This document shows, piece after piece, positions 50,578-64,000 of a stretch of 64,000 bases of DNA. Position 1 is the stretch's first letter, and every line of letters starts with the position of its first letter. The translations under genes and the position numbers were made by a program. Below the pieces are notes generated by a model, which saw only the letters and a list, made by a program, of their open reading frames with translations, searched no databases and had not been told where the DNA came from. The stretch spans positions 1,273,522-1,337,521 of the forward strand of contig VYZB01000076.1 in the NCBI GenBank assembly GCA_013397455.1. The letters are read 5' to 3'. The stretch is from Crotophaga sulcirostris (taxonomy: Eukaryota > Chordata > Aves > Cuculiformes > Crotophagidae).

Positions 50578-53500
50578 TTTGGGAAAACTTGACACTGAAG
50601 CTTCATGCTGGCAAAGAGGAACCTGAGCCAGGTCTGAGTGAGAAACCAGCAAGAAATGGGTCAGAGAAAGTAGCATAAACAGAATTGTTCAGAACAGAAA
50701 TGCTGTTAAATTCATGGTGGTGAACATAGTTAATGACTATGGTCAAGCAAGGTCAGTGTTTGTCAACACTGTTCAGCAGCCTGGGATGAAACGCCTCTCA
50801 CCAAAGACAGTAACAGTTGCTCACCTAGGAGTTTAACCTGTGAGGGAAAGGACCTGTCACCTACTGTAGTAAATGTGATTGGATTTGTTAATAGTCTGTC
50901 CTTTACTCTTATGGGGTACTCATTTTGTGTCTTCTGCCTTCACATCATTGTTGCATGAATTAATTAATCATCAAGCATCCACCTGATTTCAGTAATGAAG
51001 TTTTGAGCAGTGCTTGGATTTAGGTTTTAAGACATGACTTTTCAATTCAGACCAAGCTGTACCAAGAAAGTTGGCTATAGTATTCAAGCTATTGTAGGAA
51101 TTCAAATCACACCTGTAATCTTTCACAGAGATAGAAGTCCTATCATTTAAATACTACATTGCAACTTTATTGATTTTGGGGGTTTGTACATAAGGTGTAT
51201 GTAGTAGTATTGTATGCATGCGCTAAAAGAGAATCTGTCAAACATCACCTTTGTCATTCTGCCATCAGGATTAATTCCTTTCCTTAGTTTTTTCTTTCTG
51301 TCTTATTGTTAAGAACCTGGAATATTATGAGAAGGACAGCGTCTTCCCGGTTGTTGGTGCACATCCATAAGCCTTGTTGCACAAGGAGAAAAACAGTCAG
51401 GAGCATGCAAGTGAGAACTAGGGACAATATGGACAGAGAAGAGCAGCAGTAGTACTGGTTGGTTATGGCAAATGGCAAAGGTGAATGAATGAGATCTACA
51501 ACTCACAAATTCTTGTATTTAGTGAAATACATACGTATGATTTAGGTTTTTTGATAGGCTTAACTCTTAGAAAGCAAGAATGATATTCTTCCCATGTGTG
51601 CAGCGCACTTCACAGTGGCATATAATACTGTATGAATTCCTGAAGTGGTGATTTTTTTACCGTTACTTTAATTTATGGCTTTGCATTCACGTTTTCTGTC
51701 ATGACTTACTCTGTTTAATCTTACATGATTTGCTTTGCAGCCTTTGAGGGCAGGTTCTAGTGGCCTGTATGGTCTCAGCACAACTATTGTATTTGTCTAA
51801 TTCACACTTCACAAGTAAGTTACACCATAGTTTGCACCTCTGCTATTTACAAAAAAAATCCCAAAACTACCTTTAGTTATTTGTTTGGTATTTCCTTCAG
51901 TTCTATCCTTTCCTGTTTCTCAGTTTCATCTTTTGAGAAGACAAAAGGGCTTGGACTTTTTCTGGAGAGCTTTAGCAGTATTTATACTTTGCTTAGAAAT
52001 CCCTGTGCCTTGGTCTGCAGACACTTTGTTTTCACTGATTAAGTTCCCATACACCTAAAATTCGGCATCTGCGTCTAAGTGGAAATTCACCACCCGTGTT
52101 GTATCTCAGACCTTTCTCTACATATGTCCCTTCAGGCATTCAGTCTACTGTACACTGTCTACTTGCATATATTAGACTTGCTCTGAATAAGGTCCACTGG
52201 ATACACACCAGTATCAGATGCTTTTGTTAAAAAGGTAGAGAGACTTTTCTTGGTTCAACCACCCTAACTGGGATGTTCCCCATCAGCCTACCTTTTGTGT
52301 TGTGCTACCTTTTTTTTTTGCTTTGTAGCCCAGCATATCCAGGATGGTTTCTGTTAAGACCAAAAGCATTGGTGATGGCAGTGGTTCGGCTTCTCAACAT
52401 CTACAGTTCCTTGTGTCCTCAGTAAGACGTGTATTATACAACTGGAGATTACTGCAGCACTATCTGGGCGTCCAAGTCTAAAAAGTTTGGATTAGACTTT
52501 TCACAGATTTTGGGTGAAGCTAGGAAGGTGGTCTGTGTGTGACTCCCTAGCACAGCTAATACTCTTCTGGGAGTCCAAAGCTAAGGGTGAGTGGGATTTC
52601 AGACACACCTCTCATTCACTTTTTCCCTAGGCAGTGTTGGTGGCTCACTGCTCAGTGTGCTGCTCCTTTGAATCTCTTTTGCAAGAGTGCCGTAGAGAGT
52701 GCAGGCAACTAATGTGAGGCTGTGGATTGCACTTCAGAAGGAGATGCCAAGCATTTCAAAGTCAGGCACCGCAATGCTGGGTCTCACACTGTGCGTATGT
52801 CCTTGTGCATAACACACCTTTACATTTTTAATCTGAGATACACAGAAACTAAACACTGAAAGACAGCACTTAAGTAATCTCTTTCATCTGTTATGTGTTG
52901 TTGGAGTGCACTTCACACTAAATGTCTTGGCTCTGTCCCATTTCAGTGTGTAGCGGGTTGAGGCAGCCCTGTCCAGTCCTGGGTTTGGTAATGACACAGC
53001 CTAGCAGGAGGCAGGACAGGCCTTCTTTGGATGAGCAACTCGGACAAGCCAACAGGCTCCAGATATGCCACATTCCCTGACTGGAAACTCCTCCTTTCTC
53101 ACTGAGTCATGGAGGCACTACTTGTATTTGTTAATCATCACTTCCCACCTCTGCTCCCTTTCTGTGCTGGGTCTTAGCTCGCACGGGTGCTCAGAAATAT
53201 TGAATACAGCAATGCTAAGCTGACACCATGTACAATATCCTCCAAAGTCATATCCTTATATGTCCAAGACCATTCCAGAGCTGAAGACACCTCACTTTTC
53301 ATAAAGTGTCTGCTTTTAGCAATCTGAGTCTTTCCCCTTGTTTAGTTTACTTATAAGCAGTTTTTAGATATATTATTAGTGTAAAGAAATATTTTCTTGA
53401 AGTTTATCCCTTTAAAATTCTTACAGGTGGGTATCTGGGACACACTTATGCTTCATATACCTGTGCTAATTATATTTATTTATTCTTCAATACTGAAGTC

Positions 53501-54892
53501 CTATCCGTCTTATTCTGATTTCTCCTCTTGTTACACTGCTCCTCCTATTTTGTCAACTGTTCTGGCACCAAAGAGGGAGAACCATATGCTGACAATACCA
53601 TCTCTTCTAGAAAGTATGTTGTCCCCATTACAACCAAGCATGAAGGTTTTGTTAATATTTCACTAAAAACTTTAATCTACTTGGTTCACTCTCTCCACAA
53701 TTCTTCTCTTAACATTATGAGTTTCTGGTCTGCAGAATTTTTATTGGCATTGGTATTACAGGTATCCTGAGGATAGTTTTACCTGTTTATCCCCTCGTAT
53801 TTCATGCCCTTAGTCATCCTTTGCAAGTACATTAAGTTTGCTTTCTCCTTCCTTTTGTGGGTATAGTAACACTTCACAATCTCGTATCACCTCCAGATTT
53901 GGTGTACAGATGAATTTTCCTATAATACCATTAAGAAGTACATTAGTAATATGATCCATTTTAATTTTTTTAAGCAATACCACATGCTTCAGAACGTGCT
54001 GTGAAATCTTCACACACACACAAATCATACTCTTATATACGTATACAGAAAGTTTATTTCTTTGCCACAGCAGTCTTTAGCTGACTTCTGTTTGCATCAT
54101 GTCCTGTGACAGATGCGGTGTCCATTTTAGCTGAATGTGCAAAAGGGGTACCAAAAGTATTTAGTTCCCAGGTCTTATTGAAGACCAGTAACAGCTGTGT
54201 TCCCGATTCCTTTGGAGTCCCAGGATTTTGTCGTATGAGTAACCTCTTTTTGTAGATTTTTTTCTCACCCACCCCACCACCCCACACCTGTTTGAGAAAT
54301 TACACACATCTTATTTGGTTCCATCTGCAGCTGAACATTTCTGCAGAGATTTTAATGTCATTTTGACAATGTAATATCTGAGTTCTGAATGAGGATACAA
54401 ATATTTTCTGGGAAACTTACTGAAGTTCTGTTCTCTATCTGGCACCATACTGATCACAGAGCAACAACAGTTACAGGGCTGCACCATTGAACCATTTCAG
54501 CTCTATTTCACCACAAAATAAGTAAATAATGTTTTTTTTAAAGTGTCTAAGTACCAACAGCTAGTTTTTCCTAGGAATGAAAAGTCACAAAGGTTAATAA
54601 TTTCTGGTCTAAGGGAATACTAACCGAAGAAAAGGCTTAATCATGAAACTGATTTTTGCTAACATTGTCAAAGGGATCTTTGTTTTTCATCTGACCTGCA
54701 AGTCAGATAAAGACTGCCTGCACTAATAATAACAAATTTACTCTTCCAAATTGAGCAACTGTATTTTTTAAATGGAATGGCAAGTATGTACTTTACTAAA
54801 AAAAGAACTGTCAGTTTTAGTATAGTGGAGGTAAACTTAGAGTATTTTGAATATTAACTCTTTCCCATCAAAATAAAACGCAGAGGTTTTGC

Positions 54893-55525
54893 TATCACAG
54901 AATCACAGAATGGTAGGTGTTGGAAGGGACCTCTGGAGATCATCTAGTCCAACCCCCGTTCTAAAGCAGGTTCACCTGGAGCAGGTTGCACAGGAATGTG
55001 TCCAAGAAGGTTTTGAATATCTACAGAGAAGGAGACTCCACAGCCTTCTTGGGCAGCCCCTGTGCTCCCTCACAGTAAAGAAGTTTTTCCTCCTGTTAAG
55101 GTGGAACATCCTGTGTTCCAGTTTGTACCCATTACCCCTTGTCCTGTTGCTGGGCACTGTTGAGAAGAGTCTGGCCCCATCCTCTTGACACCTGACTCCA
55201 CATGCTAGGAGATGACACCCAGGTTGAGTTGTTCCATCACCTTTCAGGAGGTGGAGGTGTCACTGACTGGCCTGTACTTTCCCAGATACTCTTTTTTTTC
55301 CATTTTGAAGATTGGAGTGATAGTGGCTTTTCTCCAACCCTCAGGCACCTGTCCTGTTTTCCATGATCTTTCAAAGATGATGGAGAGTGGTTTAGCAATA
55401 ACATCTACCAGTTCCCTCGGCACTTGTGGGTGCATCCCATCAGGGCCCATAGATTCGTGAATGTCCAGTTTACCTAGATGATCTCTGACCCAATCATCCT
55501 TGACCAAGAGGCAGTCTTCCTTTCT
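54893..55525 (-). mobile_element. CR1 LINE with internal deletion, antisense
   Basis: This CR1 copy is antisense to GABBR2. Read on the - strand, it begins in the front of the reverse-transcriptase domain (SMGPDGMHPQVPRELVDVIA, then KPLSIIFERSWKTGQVPEGW and TPIFKMEKKEYLGKYRPVS, about 55450-55250). At about 55200 it jumps directly to the 3' UTR and ends in the CR1 tail at 54893-54912 (reverse complement of ATCACAGAATCACAGAATGG). The several hundred bases normally between these parts, including the catalytic FADD box, are absent. This is best explained by an internal deletion, or by two abutting fragments in the same orientation. The GPDG...LSIIFE block is well preserved but truncated. Confidence 0.93.
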
Positions 55526-58500
55526 CTAGAAAGGAACTTTGAACTATATTGTTTTTCAAAGACTACACTTTCATTTTTAGTTTCCCTAAATTTAAGATTT
55601 TAAATTCTCTTCAAAACATTGCAAAATGGCAGACAGAGATTTTAAAATCTTGAGACTATTTATAAACATTCTCTTCATATAGGAAGTACACTTCATATCT
55701 GTGAATGTATTTATTTGTATTAGTATTCTAAACAAAAAATAATTACAGTTATTATCCCAGCTCTTTGAAGGCTGAAAATGTATTCCCATTGCTGACTTGT
55801 ATGTCTCAAAAAGACTGAATTATATACAGAGTGAAGAAGTAGACTGTGAACCAAACTCTGCCATCGAAATGGGTGTGCTAAGAAAATGTTATTTGATTTA
55901 ACATCTAAAGATGTTTCCTTACCAGCAACAGATCTAATAAGACCCTTAAGGATGTGAGGCTAAATTCAGATGTTTATGTACTGAGGGCAAGATGTCTTTG
56001 TGAGCAACGATCTATGGCAATAACTACAATTTCTTTGGATGGAAAATGGTAGGATGGAAATAGTGCATGGTGCAATGAAGGGAGAGTGCTTCAGTGCCTG
56101 GTGTTTCATGCAGACACTGCTGGGCTTGCCACTTACCAGCTGATGTGTTGTGTCACCAACTATAAATGCTGTAGTTGTAGACAGGCTTAGGCAGGACTGG
56201 ATTAATATACATGAAGGCAATGGTTTTAACCAACTCCTCTGGGCTGCATGATCAGAATTTTTTAGTAAGATAGTAGTATACAAAATGAGATTAATATACA
56301 ATTAATCAGATACTTCCACTCAGCAACCCCAATTTTCTTTGGTTTCATGTAGATTGTGGTAGAGATCACTGAATATTGTTTCTAGCAATTTAAAAGAAAT
56401 ATATACAAACCACTAAAAAATCTTATACATTTGAGACTCACTACCAAGGTAACTGATCACCATCACTGCAACACATCACTAGCAACCTAACGTACATGTT
56501 TTATAGTTTCCTCACCAGTTGAAACCTATTGTTTCAATAACTCTTTTCTTACATAATAAAAGATTAATTAATGCCCACTTCAAAGAAATGAAATTTTATA
56601 AATTCTATCAAGTGAGTTCTGACAAAACCAATAAAGGATGATAATTATTTCCAGAAGAATATTCACAGACAGACAAGTTTAGTGGTTTGTCTCAGACCTG
56701 AAAAATAGATATTCAAGATCTTCTTTGTATGACATACACTGGGTTGTTTTGCTTCAGAATGCAGCTGCCTATTAGTTACACACTACATTTTTCACTACTG
56801 TGTCCAAGTAGTTTTGGGATCCTGATTGCTGCCCACCTAAAAATGTCAGTAGATAAGGAGAGTATGAGTTTAGTGTTTACCTTATATACTGTCTACCCAG
56901 AACTGTATGGATACAGCACTTTTGCCCTGGGTTGTCAGTCTCTGAAAATGAAGGTCTAAAATAAAACTGATGATGTAGCCTTAGCTACAGGAGAACTCAA
57001 AGTCATTTCTATTGCAGCACAAAGTAGGGACATTTTTTTCGTCTGCAGCATTGTGGGATGCTTGGACTGAGTCATTTCTTTGATGTGTAAATGCACCTTA
57101 AGAAGGACATTAAATATTTCAAGTAATTGGTATGAACATGAAATCTCTCATTAGTGTCTGCTAGACAGCTGCAAAGCGCAGATAAGAAAATGCATGTGCT
57201 AGTGCAAGAAAATATTCCAAAATTCCTGCGAGAAGCTTTCTGTCTCGAAATGCCCCTCTTCTTTTTACCCTTCCAGTCTATGTCTATGTAGCCTGTGTTT
57301 ACTGCAAAAATTCTGGTTAAGTGGAACAGTAAAGGACTGTGTATGTTAATCTCCTTGCCACAGAGGTTTTTCCTTGCAGTGACATGACATCCAGGATCTA
57401 GGCTGCACACCAAAATTATTTTCCTACTTGCGAAATAGAATTTGAATGGTGCTTATTTAAAACACTTTAATGTGTCACATGTTTGACTTTGAAATGCATA
57501 TTCAATAATATCCACTGAAGTCCATTCTGAAACTGATGTGACTGTATAAAATGAGATGACAACAGCAATTAAAATTCCAATACATGCTTAATTAAAATAG
57601 ATTATATACTAACAAAACACAAACTTCATCTCGCAGAACTAACTTAATTAGTCTTCTCAAAGACTTTCATGAGGTCTGTGGCTCTCACAAGTTTAAATAG
57701 GGTAATATGGATGTAAAGAAATCATCTAGCCTGTTTCTGGGAAAGGAGAAAGTTTACTTTCTTACACATACTTCTGACAGTTTCTGAGAAAGTCTGGATA
57801 TATAAATTCACCCTTCCTGAGACTGAGCAAGTTGTCATTGAGAATTAAGTGAAAGCCTTGGAAGGGAAAGGAATTTCATAACAGGCTAATTTTCAGCGTT
57901 AATTGTGGTTGCTTCCTGCAGTGGGGAGAGAAAGGCAGTCAAGTGTACACTGCCAGTATAACCATATTAAATAATCTAGTTTAGTAGGGAGACCAGAGAT
58001 GAAGGCTGGAAACAGGACTTGAGTCCTTCAGAGATCTGGACGTTTTCCAGATATATGACAAGGTAGAGTTGCTCTAGTGAAAATCTGATCTTTTTTTAGG
58101 GGTGCTCTGAAAGCAGGGTAGTATGATGTCCTTTGTAGCGTAGAATCCTGTAGTAATGAGAGCAGCTCTCCCTACTGTCTACAGTTGCAACCTGCATCAT
58201 TCATTAACCATTAATTCTTTTATTATTTTTTTTTAATTTTCAGATTTTTCTGAATATTACCTTCTTTCATATAGATTTAGTGCTGATGAAAGAGTACCAG
58301 TTAGTAGTTATGGTGAACAAAGCTTTATGTCTACAGACTGGGATTAAGGCAACTTTGTCCCTCGGTGGTCTGCAAGCAAATTAAAACCAGGGAAGAATGA
58401 ACAGATTCTGTAGGTAACAAGTATTTTAATCACAATGATTTGTGCAGTTCTGGCTTTCCAGTAAGCATGTAGACCATGCTGATGGATAGGGAAGCTGAGT

Positions 58501-61500
58501 CTGAGGCAACAAAATCACCTCCTGAGTTTTTTAAGCAAGAACTGCTCTAGCATCCTACTGAACTGGCGTGCAGTCGATATTATACAGTGGAAATGTTCTT
58601 TTGCCGATGAGGCCAAAAGAGAAAATGCTAGTTTAGTGTTACTTACAAATAAAGTTAATTTAAAAAGCCCTCAATAGATATCATCAGGTAATCAAAATCT
58701 AGAGCAATACTTGAGCTAAGGTACTTCTTAGGTCAATCTTGTTCCTTTTATGTGTCTAATAACCTGGCCCATAAGGAGTTTTTCCATTTTTTAATCCTTC
58801 TGATATTCAGAACAAATGTTTTTCTTTAGTGCTGTAAGAACCATAGCACAGTGCCTAGTAAGAAGTACAGTTATAAATGATGCTGAGATTGTAAATTAAA
58901 TATTTCATGCCTGGCTTGTCTTCCTCAATCTAGGAACATGCAAGCGATAAAAATCGCTGGTTTAGCCATTAGCAGTAAGTATCCATTTGTCTCAAGTTGT
59001 CTTAAGTATATAACAAAATTAAGTTTAACTATGAACATTTTTTCTCTTCCAGCATTAGTTTCAAATTTTTGCTTCCTTTCTAGACCTGATGTTGTGCTCA
59101 CAAATCCATATATTTATTTGCTTTTTATTTCAGTCAATCTAACAAAATGTATCACCTCCTTCTACAAAAGCTGCTTTTCTTATGTCATGAAAACACTAGA
59201 AATGGAAAACCTCTAATATTGCATATCTTTTAGAAAATTTGTTCTGCAGTTTAGTAAGGAAAGACATTTGTAGCTGTTTCATTAGAAACCTGGAGTTATG
59301 CTCAGCTTTGCCTAAAATATCCTTATGTGACCTCAGGAGTAAAATGCATGATACATACTTACTCCTGAACAATAGCACTAAGAGGCTTTGACTGATGCTA
59401 AGGCCTTTGACTGTTTAGAAATATTGCTGTACATAAGTGGGAGAGCTGGGACTGTACAGCTCTGTGAACATTCCTCCAAGCTATAAACAGCTTGTGGAAA
59501 AGGTATCAAATGCAATTTTAAAATGCCCAGATACACACAATTCATAACCCTGCTGTCTTGCATTACTGAATGGTTTTGAGCATTTTACAGCCGGATCTAA
59601 CTTTTCTGACAGTCTGGGTTGCATCTTTTCAAATACAAGTAAGACAAGTTCAGAAATACCTTTACACAGAGAAAAGGTAGGAGTTCACTAGCCTTTTGTT
59701 TTGGCAAACAAAAAGAGCATGATTTACTGAATGACAATAAAAATTACCAATTCCCACATTAAGAAGCAAGGCAGGCAGGATATTTTAAATACAGCAGTAA
59801 TTAGCCATTAGGCCACCCTGATCATGTAGTAAATTCCTCTGGTTTTGCAACCCTCAATTCAAAACTAGATAGCTTTCTTCAGAATGTACTCTAGGGCAGA
59901 TCATTTCCATTTGCATAATAAAAGAGAAAATTCTTTCTGTGAAGGTATCACTAGATGAAAGATGTTTCATTGGTGCAACAGAGCTCATTATTTAACTCTA
60001 ACAGTCTTTTTTGGCCTGAAAATATACGACTTCTGTGCTTGGAGCATCAACATAATATTCATCAACCCAATAACAGAGTTTACATATATGAGAGATACTG
60101 ATGAATATACAGAATTTGCCTGTTATGTTAATTATTTTGATGAGACAGTCAAGACCTTACATAACTTAAAGTTGAAGATGCATACCTACATTGATATGAT
60201 TTATAGAAATAGAGGACTTTGATAGTTTTCTTTGTTAGACTAAATGTAAGATATTTAGCTTACTCAAGCAAGTTTAAGTATTTTAGTCTGTTTTTTCTTG
60301 TAGAACAAGCATATCTCATATTCCCATAATTGACCTCAAATTATATTGCCTGCTAATAAAATAATTTAGAATTTTATGTCTTATATATAATATTTTTCAT
60401 ATTTACTGATTTTGCATAGTTCATTGCTAATAAGAGTTCACAATAATGAATTCATTTCAATATCTCATCTTGATCTTAGAATAAATTGGGAAGGAAACCT
60501 TCTACCTTTACACCCTTGCAACTGTAGTTCATTATTACTATGAGCTTGTACTGTCATTCAGTTATATTTTTCCTAAGGGACTTCATCCCAAATGACCACT
60601 GTGAAAGAAGTGAAGAAGTTCTTCCAATATCATCTGACATGTCTTAAGTTTTGCTTGTTTACTTTTCAAACTTCATAGTATTAATTTAGCTGAAGGAATT
60701 GGCCGTGGGGTTGGGGAGTTTTGGTATTTATTAGGAATTAACCTTGAGGATACCATTATAACCTTACATTTCCATGTTTATGTACCGAAAACATCCACTG
60801 TGGTGAGACTTCAATCTCAGAGAATTATTTATGGGCAAAAGGTAAGGAACTCGAAATTAGAGTGCTCTGGAGCATCCAAACCACAAAAGACATAGTGATC
60901 CTATTTTGTATTACCATGAATTAATCTCCTAGTTATCCCAGAATATAGAATTTTTTTGCCATTTTATACCCACTTTCTTTTTCATCTTCCCAATTACATT
61001 GATAATTATTGTCTATTTTCAATTATCCTGATACAATCTGTAAATCTTTCACAGCATTTCATGTCTCTAGAAGACAGTTATATCTTGTTTCTAACTTTGG
61101 TTCCAAACCAAGAAAGTATTTCAATATATTGTACACCTCCAGCATATGGGTAGTCACACTGAAGTCAACAGGTGACTCATACTTAAAGAGAAGCATATGG
61201 TTAAGTGGTGGAATTTTTTTCCAGATTTGAATCTAAAATCATGCTGGAAAAGCTCAAATATAAAAAAAACCCAAGCCCTGCTGTTATTTCATAGTGTGGA
61301 AGAGCAGGACACCTGACATATTTCCACATTTTCTGTCTGTGTGCTGTGAAGCTATATTTTGCAGGATTTCTTTATATATGTATGTGTGGGGTTAGAGGAA
61401 AAGCTGATGTAGCGTGATCCTATACAACCACAAGCAAATTATGTAGTCTTCACTATATAACTGGAAGCCTGGATGAACAGTTCTACTAATGATTTGCAGA

Positions 61501-63895
61501 GATAATCTATTTGAGTTCTATGAAGACTGACAGAGTAATATCAGGTTTTGGTACAGTAACCAAGGTTTTGTTGCATAGATACGAAACAAGATTGTGTCCT
61601 ACCCTGCATTCTAGGTTTATTTCTTTGTACAGCTCTGCAAAGAGTTTCTATTCAAGTCACAAAGTAGTGCTAGGTTTTCAATGAACATTTCACTCATTAA
61701 CTTTGAAGGTGCTAGATTTGGGTGTACCATTGTTTTCTACTTCTCTTTCGTATGCATTCTTTATATGTAATTGTCGCAGATGAAAAAAATTGTGTTAGGA
61801 TAATCTACTTAGTATAATCCATTTGTGAAATGAGATTTTTTTTGTATTTTGTATTGCCCATTTTTATGATGGAGAGCAGAGAGGCTTCTGAGAGCAGGGT
61901 CAAAATCTAGCTATGCTCTCTCCGTCTTGGATTTTAGCTAACCAGTGGATTTTTACTTTCTTTGGTATTTGTACGGAGACAGGTCCATGTCAACAAGAAT
62001 ACCAGCAATTCCTCTTGTTTGATGAGGGCTGTTACTCAATGCTCTTGCCTACTGTGTATGTAGACTTTCTCCTGTTTGAAAGGAGAGACAGGTACCTGCA
62101 GAAGAGGGTTCTCAGCTGGATCTGAGCAAACTCAAGTACCTATCGGGCAACCTTCATTCTTGAAGTGAAGCACCTGGCAGGGATCAGTGGTCAGGCACCG
62201 CTTAGCACTCCTTCTGGGATACATTCTATTTTGGAAAAACATTGAAATGCCTTTTAGAAGTACCTCAGTTGCTATCAATTATGCTCTAGCAAATGGTCTC
62301 TGGGCAATTTACTGCCACCAAACATCCAAGCCTAGTATCTACCAGGGCTCTCCAGATTGTTAACAAAAGTGACAGGATGACAGTTTGGCTGCCACACTGT
62401 GCCACCTAAGTAATTAACCTAAAAGAAAGTCAGCGGTGATTTTAAGTTAATATCTGAGCACTGAATTGCAGCAAGTATATCATCCATTCTGCCACGTCTA
62501 CTACAGTGGCAATAAACTGTGCCAGAGGTAAACTGCTCAGATTGGTGACCTCTCGAATCTTCATGAATTCTCAGAGAGCACAGAGAAACTGTAAATCTGT
62601 TGTTGACTGCACCAAGAATTTAAATGTCTAACTTGCATACTTTGATACATAGGTACTTTGAATCACTCTCTCTTTGAAATAACAACAACCAAAAAACCTC
62701 ACAAAACACACCCACATCTATACTGAGTTTTTACAGCAGATGTTTGGAATCAGCCCCTTTTGTCACATGTATATAGTTATTATCTTTTTTTTGGAGTTCA
62801 TTGGGTTTCCAGGTATTTTGCCCATCACTTCACAGCTTTGCAGTAACCTCTTTTGTAGAAACTTGAATTTTTAAAATAAATATAGTAACTTTTTCTCCCA
62901 TAGCCACTGTTTTATTTACAGTCAAAGAACATCAAGAGATAATTCCTTTGCAGAATCCACACCAATTAGAGCATGCCAGCAAGCCTGGTCTCTCAGGTCT
63001 CTTTCCATTTTGCTTAATTTATCACTTCAAACCATTTGCCAGGTTTGGATGTGATGTTTATTGGCCTAGAATTGGCAAGATCAAATCCTGTATTTTTTAA
63101 AAATACAGGCATAGCCATGGTCTTTCTTAAAGAGAACTTCATTTTTATAACTACTTTTTAAGTATATACGTTTCCAAAGCAGACTCTTTTCTGCCCAGAT
63201 GACAATATTGAAGGGATGTGGAGGAAATATGCCCTGAAGTCCCAGCTGGTACCTAAGGGAATCAGTCACTTAAATCTCTCAGGTTCATTTGCAGTCTTAC
63301 CTATACCATGAAATTCCAGCAGGAGAAAGACTTCATAATAGGCTACAAATTGTTGTACAGAGGGTGACTATTACATAAAGGAAGACTGTGATCTGTCCTT
63401 CTAAGAGGTGTTTGCTGATTGTAGAGGCTGAATCCTGAGCTGAGCACCCAGAGTCCCTGCAGGAATACGACAGTTTCGTTTCTGTACTCTTCAGCATGCC
63501 ACATGCTGCCATTAGGTTTTCATGGGTGCTGAAAGTGCTGCTGTACCTGAGAGTTGATCTAAGCAGGGATGTGTCACTCTTGCTGACAGATCTTGGTTAG
63601 TGCCTCAACAGTTTGCTTCATTCTGATGTTCTGCTGAGTGCAACAGAATCATTACCTACACTTCAGAGTCCAGTGGATGTTTTATCACATAAAAAAAATT
63701 TACTTTTAGAAATGAGTGTAAATCACATTTCTAAAGCGTCACATCAAAATAAAAATTCCTTATGGTGGATCAAACTATTCCATTAGTACCTTAAAGGGTC
63801 TGTGGATGGCTATGTAAATGCTGTCACTGTTGTAGTGTGCATGTGGAAAATATTTCATGTGCATTGACTGACAAAATCTTATCACAAAGCTTTTA

Positions 63896-63952
63896 CTGCA
63901 AGACTTGGCCTATCCAAGTTCATACAGCGGCAGTTCAGAGCTGAGGCTCTTT
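63896..63952 (+). repeat. Possible MIR/L3-like ancient repeat core
   Basis: GCAAGACTTGGCCTATCCAA followed by GTTCATACAGCGGCAGTTCA and GAGCTGAGGCTC resembles the 'GACTTGCCCAAGGTCACACAGC.AGT..GTGGCAGAGCTGAGA' core of old amniote repeats. It is short and diverged. Confidence 0.35.
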
Positions 63953-64000
63953 ATTGGTCATAATTAAAGAACTCTTATCATGGTAATGAACAAATTTAAA

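Larger units (their letters stand above)
42099..64000 (+). other. GABBR2: GABBR2 following intron, continued (partial)
   Basis: This continues the same non-coding sequence beyond the assembly gap to the window end. It holds an ancient repeat remnant (43050-43200), a long CR1 copy (43815-44990), an X-box-like palindrome (45063-45086), T- or A-rich tracts (45928-46010, 50494-50577), an AACC/AAAC tract (47779-47811), an internally deleted CR1 (54893-55525) and a possible ancient repeat tail (63896-63952). Nothing else was recognised, in particular in 46020-47770, 47820-50490, 50580-54890 and 55530-63890. Assignment to the GABBR2 intron is inference. The gap could hide a small exon, so the stretch might span two introns. 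Confidence 0.65.

Noticed and set aside
52949..53130. TGTAGCGGGTTGA start, resembling the 5' end of some avian endogenous retroviral LTRs
   Set aside because: Only about 13 bases fit. The following sequence does not resemble an LTR, and no paired LTR or target-site duplication was seen.
61913..62125. 70-codon open frame on the + strand
   Set aside because: It is not recognised and has no splice or promoter context. It is treated as chance.

Overview
The window is vertebrate nuclear DNA, almost certainly from a bird. It is AT-rich and gene-poor. It carries several copies and fragments of CR1, the dominant LINE of birds, including the characteristic short repeated 3' end (ATTCTGTGA-type). Two short, very well conserved coding exons interrupt it. 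No prokaryotic layout (operons, ribosome binding sites, CRISPR, phage or IS elements) is present. The species cannot be fixed from the sequence alone.

The only gene recognised is GABBR2, subunit 2 of the metabotropic GABA-B receptor, on the + strand. Exon A (8599-8706, 36 codons) encodes transmembrane helix 3 and most of intracellular loop 2. Exon B (22612-22734, 41 codons) encodes the end of loop 2, helix 4 and the start of extracellular loop 2. The two join in phase 0 across a 13,905-bp GT-AG intron. The first 8,598 bases are the 3' part of the preceding intron. Everything from 22735 to 64000 (at least 41 kb, including a 716-bp run of Ns at 41383-42098) is read as the following intron, because the next expected GABBR2 exon was not found.

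The introns hold a long + strand CR1 3' half (about 43815-44990), a - strand CR1 endonuclease-domain fragment (36645-37640), a - strand CR1 with an internal deletion (54893-55525), and two short - strand CR1 3' ends (1957-2020 and 10377-10475). They also hold three probable remnants of much older amniote LINE/SINE tails (9745-9840, 43050-43200, 63896-63952), microsatellites and A- or T-rich tracts.

The most interesting non-coding signal is at about 29450-29900. This CpG-containing block has two almost identical 14-bp palindromes (GTTTCCAWGGAAAC) 81 bp apart, plus AP-1/MAF-like, E-box and YY1-like motifs, and it looks like an intronic enhancer. A second X-box-like palindrome lies at 45063-45086. 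Other isolated signals are a perfect 20-bp palindrome (32540-32559), a hairpin next to a near-palindrome (10531-10575), and an exon-like open segment with a splice acceptor (20152-20280). I saw no evidence of a new multi-gene system; this is intronic DNA of a known receptor gene.
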